5,359 bases of DNA. It comes from JANNAV01 sp031384695. Its GTDB lineage: Bacteria; Pseudomonadota; Alphaproteobacteria; Rhodobacterales; Rhodobacteraceae. The position numbers and the translations under genes were made by a program. Where the stretch lies: positions 1-5,359 of the forward strand of contig JANNAV010000134.1 in the NCBI GenBank assembly GCA_031384695.1, given 5' to 3'. Below, piece by piece: positions 1 through 4,703 of the stretch. Below the pieces are notes generated by a model, which was not told the DNA's origin, did no database searches, and was given only the letters and a program-made list of their open reading frames with translations. Position 1 is the first letter of the stretch, and every line of letters begins with the position of its first letter.

Positions 1-271
1 GCGCCGCACCCTTTCGCCGGTGGGGCTGCATGACCGCTATACCCGGTATTATTACAACCGCGCCAACAATAACAAGGAGTTGGACCCCTCGGCCTTTCGC
101 TATGCCGAGGGGTTTGCGGCGCTGCACGCACGCGCGATGGCGCTGCCCGATGTCTACAGGTTGCATCAGCTTTGCTGCGCGGACCATATCCGGCTGATCT
201 GCGAAAAGGCGGGAGCGACGCCCGAGGCGGACCCGCGTCATGCGGCGTTTCTGGCGCTTGCGGGGGCGTGA
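1..271 (+). CDS. 3' end of an unrecognised protein gene (5' end outside window)
   Basis: An open frame enters from the left edge (first full codon at position 2) and ends at TGA 269-271, giving about 89 residues. The GTG at 20 is only an internal codon: the frame is open upstream and no ribosome binding site precedes it. The visible C-terminus is soluble and charged. It has a Tyr/Asn-rich start (YTRYYYNRANNNKELDP), then probable helices (FRYAEGFAALHARAMALP, HQLCCADHIRLICEKAG) with a CC pair, and an Ala-rich tail. No signal or membrane segment is visible. G/C-rich third positions fit the resident chromosome. I do not recognise the family and assign no function. That it is coding is fairly sure from the uninterrupted frame, the protein-like composition and the codon bias. 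Confidence 0.7.
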   Translation, partial: RRTLSPVGLHDRYTRYYYNRANNNKELDPSAFRYAEGFAALHARAMALPDVYRLHQLCCADHIRLICEKAGATPEADPRHAAFLALAGA

Positions 272-286
272 TTTCGCACATGCCGG

Positions 287-330
287 GCGTATTTTTCCCG
301 TAGGCTATGCGTAGTTTTTCCGTAGTTACG
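287..330. repeat. Degenerate 22-nt tandem direct repeat, two copies
   Basis: Two adjacent 22-nt units lie at 287-308 and 309-330. Both begin GCGTA, contain a T-run, then CC and GTAG; 15 of the first 17 positions match, and the last five differ. The pair is T-rich on the plus strand and lies in the 78-nt spacer between the stop of the left-edge gene and the stop of the minus-strand metallopeptidase gene. It may be a transcription-end element for one or both convergent genes, or a trace of the event that placed the GC-poor gene here. It could also be chance similarity in a short T-rich stretch. Confidence 0.4.
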
Positions 331-349
331 TGGACCGGACGCGGCGGTA

Positions 350-1333
350 TCACCTGTACTTGAAGGGGTTCCACAGAGGAGAGTTATCACGCAAGACTTC
401 GCACAGTTGTTTGGATTGCTGCCACGCGAGGGCGTAATTTTGCCGGAACAAAGTGAAGTGGCTTTGCGGATCGGTGAAGTATTCATTCGGCAAAGGTTCA
501 TAGTCTTTGTGATGTTTTCGCAAGCCACGGCGCAGCAGGCAGGAGTAGACGTTGGTTGCGTTGACACTCAGGAAATCGGTTTCCGAGAATTCCCATCCCG
601 TCACATTCAGGTATTTGGGGCGGTTGCCTTCGCAACGATGCACAAACTCATGCAGGAGCACTTCATCAGGCGCGCCGCCGTGCAGTGAGGTTGCGTCCTT
701 GAAATTTTCCGCCGTGAACAAGACACTTGAATTCGCATTCAGGCGGGTCGCGACATCGGCATAAATCGTGATGCCATCAGCAAGCAGATCGATGATTTTC
801 TGGCCAAGGGTATTCTTGGAAATCTGTTCGATAACCGCCTTTGTCTGCTCGACCCATTTATCCTCGGCCATGGGGAGATCGCGCTGCTGGGCACCATAGC
901 CGGAGAGAAAGATCTTCTTCCCTTTCGCCGTCTGATGAAACGGCAGGCCTTGCAGCCCTTGATTGAGCTGGCTTCGGAACTCTGCCGATACAAATGTCAC
1001 CTTTACCGTTTCAGTAGAATGCTTCACCCATTCGGTTTTGTTCGTGACGCCTCCATCGTATTTGATATTCTTGTAGAGCACCAGAACATCGCCCGCGCGA
1101 AGATTGCGAAGGCGATAGAATACGAGATCGGGGTTTGGGCCACGATAGGCTTTGCAAACGATCCGGTCGGTTACTCCGCTGGCCAGCGAGACGGTGAATG
1201 CCGATTCCCAACGACTGCCGACGCCCCAGGCAAGAAGTTCTCCTTCACCATCAATTGAATCAACCGTAAATGTTTCGCCTTTGACCGGAACCCAATACGA
1301 ACCGGTTGCAGGGAATTTGAGCAAATGCGCCAT
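350..1333 (-). CDS. Putative zinc metallopeptidase (HEFVH), M91/NleD-like effector fold suspected
   Basis: A 327-residue protein. The ATG at 1333 is chosen because GAGG lies 5 nt upstream; the in-frame extension to 1435 is GC-rich, Pro/Arg-rich and crosses the leader. There is no signal peptide or membrane segment. Residues 1-115 look beta-rich and match nothing I know. The C-terminal half carries a helix (GQKIIDLLADG, about 177-187), then LLHEFVHRCEG with HEFVH at residues 228-232 (two zinc-binding His and the catalytic Glu). About 20 residues on comes WEFSETDFLSVNATNVY and a basic stretch ending HHKDY. From memory, the order 'helix, HExxH, then acidic/Ala/Asn helix, then basic-Tyr' resembles peptidase family M91 (NleD-type effectors). 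The third zinc ligand would then be Glu or Asp near 251-253, which is an inference. Sampled lines are about 45-60% GC, against roughly 70% in neighbouring genes, which suggests transfer. No immunity or secretion gene adjoins it. Peptidase activity is likely; substrate and role are unknown. Confidence 0.75.
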   Translation of the reverse strand: MAHLLKFPATGSYWVPVKGETFTVDSIDGEGELLAWGVGSRWESAFTVSLASGVTDRIVCKAYRGPNPDLVFYRLRNLRAGDVLVLYKNIKYDGGVTNKTEWVKHSTETVKVTFVSAEFRSQLNQGLQGLPFHQTAKGKKIFLSGYGAQQRDLPMAEDKWVEQTKAVIEQISKNTLGQKIIDLLADGITIYADVATRLNANSSVLFTAENFKDATSLHGGAPDEVLLHEFVHRCEGNRPKYLNVTGWEFSETDFLSVNATNVYSCLLRRGLRKHHKDYEPLPNEYFTDPQSHFTLFRQNYALAWQQSKQLCEVLRDNSPLWNPFKYR

Positions 1334-1344
1334 GGAAACCTCAC
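1334..1344 (-). promoter_or_regulatory. Ribosome binding site fixing the metallopeptidase start
   Basis: Read on the minus strand, GTGAGG (1339-1344) precedes ATG 1333-1331 by 5 nt (TTTCC). No comparable site precedes the upstream in-frame ATG at 1435, so this site decides the start. Confidence 0.6.
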
Positions 1345-1372
1345 CCAAAAAACTGACCTTGAATGAACGCGA

Positions 1373-1401
1373 TGCTGGCGCGGGGCGGTCGATTCTGTCA
1401 A
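1373..1401 (-). promoter_or_regulatory. Possible sigma-70 promoter for the metallopeptidase gene
   Basis: On the minus strand a perfect TTGACA occupies 1401-1396, about 63 nt upstream of the start codon and just past the rplY terminator, where a promoter would be needed. The expected -10 position (17-18 nt spacing) holds only CCAGCA or CAGCAT, a poor match. The placement is good but the -10 is weak, so this is a candidate only. Confidence 0.3.
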
Positions 1402-1437
1402 GGGAGTTGGCGGGTGGGGGGTGCGCGCCGCGCAAAC

Positions 1438-1473
1438 AAAAAGGCGCGGAAGGTTGCCCTTCCGCGCCTTTTT
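1438..1473 (-). terminator. Rho-independent terminator of rplY (bidirectional form)
   Basis: A perfect inverted repeat pairs AAGGCGCGGAAGG (1441-1453) with CCTTCCGCGCCTT (1458-1470) around the 4-nt loop TTGC. Three flanking A-T pairs extend it to 16 bp. T-tracts follow the stem on both strands, so it could work in either direction. It begins 17 nt past the rplY stop codon and ends rplY transcription on the minus strand. It therefore separates rplY from the metallopeptidase gene, which lies downstream in the same orientation. Confidence 0.9.
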
Positions 1474-1489
1474 TGCGGTTGTGATAGGC

Positions 1490-2080
1490 CTACTCGGCGG
1501 TGGCGACGAAGCCTGCGGGGGCCGAGATGTTGGCGACCACGAAATCGCGGGCGATGGTGGTTTTGGCACCTTCGGGCAGGGTGACGTCGCTGATGTGGAT
1601 CACATCACCGATTTCGCGGCCTGCCAGATCGACCGTGATGTGATCGGGGATATCGCCTGCGGTCACTTCAAGTTCCACTTCCGGGCGCACAACCGTCAGG
1701 GTGCCGCCGCGCTTTAATCCGGGCGAGGCTTCATGGTTGATGAAGGTCACGTGGATGAACAGCTCGATCCGCGAATTTGCGCGCAGGCGCATCAGATCAA
1801 GATGCGTCGGCAGGTCTTTCACCACGTCACGCTGGACGTTGCGGCAGATCACGCGCACATCTTCCTGGCCCTCGACCTTGAGGTTGAACAGCGTTTGCAG
1901 GAAGCGGCCTGCCTTGAGCTTTTTCAGCAAAGCGTAGTATTTGATGTTGATGGGCGTCGGATCTTTGCCGTCGCCATAAACAATACCGGGTACGTAGCCC
2001 TCACGACGAGCTTGACGGGCGGCCCCCTTGCCTGTCCCCATCCGTACCTCGGCTACAAGATCAGGGATCTCACCAGCCAT
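1490..2080 (-). CDS. rplY: 50S ribosomal protein L25 / general stress protein Ctc
   Basis: A 196-residue two-domain L25 (TL5/CTC type), which binds 5S rRNA in the large ribosomal subunit. Residues 1-95 form the 5S-binding domain, with the family signatures GKGAARQARREGYVPGIVYG (17-36) and NVQRDVVKDLPTHLDLMRL (81-99). Residues about 100-190 form the C-terminal beta domain (IELFIHVTFINHEASPGLKR, then GDIPDHITVDL). The length is normal for the long form found in alphaproteobacteria. The start at 2080 is fixed by GGAG (2088-2091) 7 nt upstream and by the conserved N-terminus MAGEIPDL. The frame stays open far upstream against the neighbouring gene, but that stretch is Pro/Arg/His-rich shadow. It is divergently placed from the BNR gene, and a strong hairpin terminator follows. 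In many alphaproteobacteria pth lies just downstream; here it does not. Identification is secure. Confidence 0.95.
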   Translation of the reverse strand: MAGEIPDLVAEVRMGTGKGAARQARREGYVPGIVYGDGKDPTPINIKYYALLKKLKAGRFLQTLFNLKVEGQEDVRVICRNVQRDVVKDLPTHLDLMRLRANSRIELFIHVTFINHEASPGLKRGGTLTVVRPEVELEVTAGDIPDHITVDLAGREIGDVIHISDVTLPEGAKTTIARDFVVANISAPAGFVATAE

Positions 2081-2227
2081 AGAGGTTCTCCATTTGATAA
2101 GTCCGCCGCCCTCCAAGGGTGCGCGGCGCGACTGGGGGGCTATAGCGGCGATTCGCTGGCTTGGGAAGGGAAAATTCTTGACCGGGGCGGCGATCGGGCG
2201 GAAGTTTTGCGGGGAATCGGCGGCAAT

Positions 2228-2239
2228 GGGGGGGGAATC
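2228..2239 (+). promoter_or_regulatory. Unusual poly-G ribosome binding site of the BNR gene
   Basis: A run of eight G (2228-2235) followed by AATC directly precedes the ATG at 2240. It is the only Shine-Dalgarno-like purine stretch near this start, and it decides the start against the long open frame upstream, which merely runs antisense through rplY. A G-run is an imperfect anti-SD match and, as a homopolymer, is prone to length change. Confidence 0.5.
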
Positions 2240-3394
2240 ATGGCAGATGTCAGCGTTCTGGTGGGCACCACCAAGGGGGCGTTTGTGCTTTCGGGGGGTG
2301 CGGAGCGCAGGGGTTGGGCGGTGGCCGGGCCGTTCTGCGATGGCTGGCCGATCAACCATGTGATCGCCGACCCTGCGAGCGGTGCCTTGTGGGCCGGGGG
2401 TGGCAACGAGTGGATGGGGGCCGGGGTGTGGCGGTCGGAGGATGGCGGGTCTGGGTGGCAGTTGTCGCTGCTGGCCAACGGCAAGTTCGACGCAATGCTG
2501 CGCGAAGACCCCGGGATGGCCGCCTATACCGGGCGCAGCGCAGCACCCGATGCGCCGTTCAAGGGCGAGGCGGAGGCGGTGTGGTCTTTGGGCATGGCCG
2601 GTGGCGTGCTTTATGCGGGGGCCAAGCCGGGGAAGTTGTACCGCAGCCGCGATGGCGGGGTGAATTGGGAGGGGGTGGCGGGGATCAATGCGCATCCCGA
2701 GCGGGCCGGTTGGCAGGCGGGGGGCGCGGGGTTGGTGCTGCATTCCATCGTCGCCTCGCCCGAGGATCCGGCCAAGCTGTGGGTGGCGATTTCTGCGGCG
2801 GGGATGTTTGCCAGCGAGGATGGCGGGGAAAGCTGGGCGTCGCGCAACCGGCTGTCGAACGCGGAGCCGGTACATGCGCATCCGGGGGGTGGGCATGAGG
2901 GGCACGAGACCGGGCTTTGCGTGCACAACGTGGTGCGGGCGCCGGGTGCGGGCGATGTGATGTATCAGCAGAACCATCACGGGGTGTTCGCGAGCCCGGA
3001 TGGCGGGCGGAGTTGGCAGGAGATATCGGCGGGGCTGCCTTCGACCTTCGGCTTTCCGGTGGTGGTGGACCCGGCGGATGCGGCGACGTTGTGGGTGCTG
3101 CCGTTGAACGGTGATATGCTGGGGCGGTATCCGCCGGGGGCATCTGCTGCTGTGTGGCGGTCACGCGATGGGGGGGCTTCGTGGCAGGCGTGCCGCAGCG
3201 GCTTGCCGGCGCGCGATTGCTATTTCACTGTGCTGCGGCAGGCGATGGCGGTGGACCGGGCGACACCGACGGGGGTGTATTTCGGCACCAATTCCGGTTC
3301 GGTGTTTGCCAGCCGGGATGGCGGTGATCATTGGGACGAGATCGCGCGGCATTTGCCGACGGTGCTGTCGGTTGAGGTGCTGATGCAGGGTTGA
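2240..3394 (+). CDS. BNR/Asp-box repeat beta-propeller protein (sialidase-like fold, function unknown)
   Basis: A 384-residue soluble protein with no signal peptide. It opens with VLVGTTKGAFVLSG, the typical first blade of cytoplasmic WD40/YVTN/BNR-like proteins often labelled 'exo-alpha-sialidase' or 'glycosyl hydrolase'. Six Asp boxes (S-x-D-G-G-x-x-W) start at residues 66, 136, 192, 252, 308 and 358, each placed as a beta-hairpin turn of one propeller blade. Between blades lies a His-rich segment: VHAHPGGGHEGHETGLCVHN (211-230) and YQQNHHG (242-248). As I recall the family, the parts around GLCVH and QNHxG are conserved, so this may be a binding or catalytic site. The Arg triad and catalytic residues of true sialidases are not evident, so sialidase activity should not be assumed. 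The start is set by the conserved N-terminus and the G-run just upstream. It may form an operon with the MFS gene 69 nt downstream. The fold call is secure; the function is unknown. Confidence 0.88.
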   Translation: MADVSVLVGTTKGAFVLSGGAERRGWAVAGPFCDGWPINHVIADPASGALWAGGGNEWMGAGVWRSEDGGSGWQLSLLANGKFDAMLREDPGMAAYTGRSAAPDAPFKGEAEAVWSLGMAGGVLYAGAKPGKLYRSRDGGVNWEGVAGINAHPERAGWQAGGAGLVLHSIVASPEDPAKLWVAISAAGMFASEDGGESWASRNRLSNAEPVHAHPGGGHEGHETGLCVHNVVRAPGAGDVMYQQNHHGVFASPDGGRSWQEISAGLPSTFGFPVVVDPADAATLWVLPLNGDMLGRYPPGASAAVWRSRDGGASWQACRSGLPARDCYFTVLRQAMAVDRATPTGVYFGTNSGSVFASRDGGDHWDEIARHLPTVLSVEVLMQG

Positions 3395-3406
3395 TCTGGC
3401 GCCTGT

Positions 3407-3453
3407 GGGGTTGCTGAGGATGGCCGCAAGGAGATAGGTCATGCGGCAACCCC
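3407..3453 (+). promoter_or_regulatory. Structured leader between the BNR and MFS genes
   Basis: GGGGTTGC (3407-3414) can pair with GCAACCCC (3446-3453). An inner pair, GCCGCA (3423-3428) with TGCGGC (3442-3447), can form on top of the outer GGGGTT/AACCCC part, leaving most of the AAGGAG Shine-Dalgarno (3428-3433) in the loop. The outer arm ends directly before the GGAG of the MFS gene. No T-run follows the stem closely, so a simple terminator is less likely than an RNA structure affecting translation or read-through. Base pairing is seen; any regulatory role is inferred. Confidence 0.35.
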
Positions 3454-3521
3454 GGAGCCTTTTATGCCCATTCTTGCCACTCTTCGCATTGCCCGTCCTG
3501 CCTTGGCTGCGTTTGCGGTGA
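3441..3521 (+). CDS. Possible 26-codon leader ORF overlapping the MFS start
   Basis: An ATG at 3441 follows a strong Shine-Dalgarno, AAGGAG (3428-3433), at 7-nt spacing. That is better than the GGAG of the MFS gene. The frame differs from the MFS frame and ends at TGA 3519-3521, 58 nt inside the MFS gene. The peptide begins MRQPRSLLCPF and is hydrophobic, Leu/Pro-rich and basic at its end. It may be a translated leader that modulates or couples MFS translation, or simply a chance ATG behind a purine-rich stretch. There is no evidence for the peptide itself beyond the ribosome binding site. Confidence 0.25.
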   Translation: MRQPRSLLCPFLPLFALPVLPWLRLR

Positions 3522-4603
3522 TGGGGGTGGGGTGGGGCAGTTTTGCCGCCATTCTGCCCGATCTGAAAACCATGCTGGGGATCGACGAGACGCGGCTGGG
3601 GCTGGTGATCTTCATGACGCCGATTGCGGCGGTTTGCGCGATGCTGGCGGCGCCGGTGCTGGGGGCGGCGCTGGGGCGGGTGGCGCTGCCGGTGGCCTGC
3701 GGGGCGATGGCGCTGGCCTTTGCGCTGCCGGGACAGGCGGCGTCGATCTGGTTGTTTCCGTTTGCCATGATGGCGTGCGGGGCGGCGACCGGGCTGGCCG
3801 ATGTGCTGATGAATGCGCGGGTGGCGACGTTGGAAAGCGCGCGCGGGGTGCATCTGATGACGCTGGTGCATGCGCTGTATTCGTTCGGCTATGCGGCGGG
3901 GGCGGTGTTGACCGGGGTGCTGCGCGAGGCGGGCTGGCCGCCGGGTTGGGTGATGGGGTGCATGGCGGCGTTTGCGGCGGTGCTGGCGCTGTTCACCTAT
4001 GAGGCGGATGGCCGGATCGAGGGGCTGCGCAAGCCCGAGGGGCGGGGTGCCGGGCGGTTGGGGATGATCCCGGTGATCGGGGGAAGCATTGTTCTGATTG
4101 CGTTCCTGTCGGAAAACGCGGCGGAGAACTGGTCGGCGCTGCATATCGAGCAGACCTTGGGCGGATCGCCCGCGGATGGGGCGATGGGGCCTGCAGCGCT
4201 GGCGCTGACGATGGGGGTGGCGCGGCTGGTGGCGCAGGGGTTTGCACAGCGGATCGGGCCTGCCTGGGTGTTGAGCGCGGGGGCGGTGGTGGCGGCGATT
4301 GGCGCGGTGGCTGCGGCCTGGGCGGGCAGCCCTGCTGCGGCCTATCTGGGGTTCACGGTGATGGGGATCGGATCGGCGCTGATCGCACCTACTGCGTTTT
4401 CGCTGGTGGGGCGGTTGGCGGCACCCGAAGCGCGGGCGCGGGCGGTGGCGCGGGCGACGTTGCTAGGGTATTTCGGCTATTTCTTCGGGCCGCCGATGCT
4501 GGGGCTGATTGCGGGCAGTTTTGGCCTGCCCGCGGCGTTTGTGTTTGCGGCGCTGACCTTGTTGGCGGTGCCGGTTCTGGCGTGGTTTTTGCTGCGGCGT
4601 TAA
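3464..4603 (+). CDS. Major facilitator superfamily transporter, YbjJ-like
   Basis: A 379-residue inner-membrane protein of usual MFS length. Twelve hydrophobic segments can be placed at about 13-31, 45-65, 72-90, 94-112, 132-152, 160-178, 200-217, 240-259, 266-286, 290-312, 330-350 and 353-376, with the central cytoplasmic loop at about 179-199. Features of the YbjJ-type subgroup are WGSFAAILPDLK after TM1, GLADVLMNARVATLE (110-124) with VHALYSFGYAAG following, and SENAAENWSALHI (216-228) after TM7. The substrate is unknown: members are annotated only as MFS transporters, and proton-driven efflux or uptake is inferred from the superfamily. The start is set by GGAG (3454-3457) 6 nt before ATG 3464. 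It lies 69 nt after the BNR gene on the same strand, a spacing that allows co-transcription, and is convergent with the downstream dehydrogenase. The class is certain; the substrate is not. Confidence 0.92.
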   Translation: MPILATLRIARPALAAFAVMGVGWGSFAAILPDLKTMLGIDETRLGLVIFMTPIAAVCAMLAAPVLGAALGRVALPVACGAMALAFALPGQAASIWLFPFAMMACGAATGLADVLMNARVATLESARGVHLMTLVHALYSFGYAAGAVLTGVLREAGWPPGWVMGCMAAFAAVLALFTYEADGRIEGLRKPEGRGAGRLGMIPVIGGSIVLIAFLSENAAENWSALHIEQTLGGSPADGAMGPAALALTMGVARLVAQGFAQRIGPAWVLSAGAVVAAIGAVAAAWAGSPAAAYLGFTVMGIGSALIAPTAFSLVGRLAAPEARARAVARATLLGYFGYFFGPPMLGLIAGSFGLPAAFVFAALTLLAVPVLAWFLLRR

Positions 4604-4612
4604 TGTGGGGCG

Positions 4613-4643
4613 TTGCCCAACAGGCGGGACGCCGTTTGGGCAA
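4613..4643 (+). terminator. Hairpin after the MFS gene, possible terminator without U-tract
   Basis: TTGCCCAA (4613-4620) pairs with TTGGGCAA (4636-4643), and inside it GGCG (4623-4626) pairs with CGCC (4630-4633) around GGA, with a 2x2 internal loop between the two stems. It lies 10 nt past the MFS stop codon in the convergent spacer. No T-run follows on either strand, so it is not a canonical intrinsic terminator. It may stabilise the 3' end or act with Rho. Confidence 0.45.
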
Positions 4644-4703
4644 GGGGGTATGCGCGATCTGATCAGTTGGGCCAATCGGGCAAGAGAAAAAGGAAACCTT
4701 TGC

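Noticed and set aside
282..319. Possible plus-strand terminator for the left-edge gene (GCCGGG with CCC-GTA-GGC, then a T-run)
   Set aside because: The stem is only two 3-bp pieces with a bulge and a T-rich loop; too weak to call.
1334..1435. 34-residue N-terminal extension of the metallopeptidase (ATG at 1435)
   Set aside because: There is no ribosome binding site, the composition is Pro/Arg-rich, and it overlaps the putative promoter and leader. The ATG at 1333 has a good site.
2139..2167. Possible rplY promoter on the minus strand (TTCCCA, 17 nt, TATAGC)
   Set aside because: Each hexamer matches the consensus at only four of six positions. The place is plausible but the evidence is too thin to list.
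2178..2207. TTGACC as a -35 for the BNR gene on the plus strand
   Set aside because: No acceptable -10 lies 16-18 nt downstream (GAAGTT/AAGTTT only).
1733..2239. In-frame extension of the BNR gene back to 1733
   Set aside because: It runs antisense through rplY. The recognisable protein begins at MADVSVLVGTTKG with a ribosome binding site just before it.
1490..2980. A 496-codon minus-strand open frame extending 300 codons upstream of rplY
   Set aside because: Only the last 196 codons are rplY. The upstream part is Pro/Arg/His-rich shadow lying antisense to the well-supported BNR gene, and the L25 start has its own ribosome binding site.
3161..4144. Long minus-strand open frame opposite the BNR and MFS genes
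   Set aside because: The translation is dominated by Arg/His/Pro/Gln, typical of antisense shadow in GC-rich DNA, with no recognisable domain.
4681..4703. Possible lldD terminator on the minus strand (AAAGG-TTT-CCTTT then T-run)
   Set aside because: A five-bp, A/T-rich stem is too weak to act as an intrinsic terminator on present evidence.
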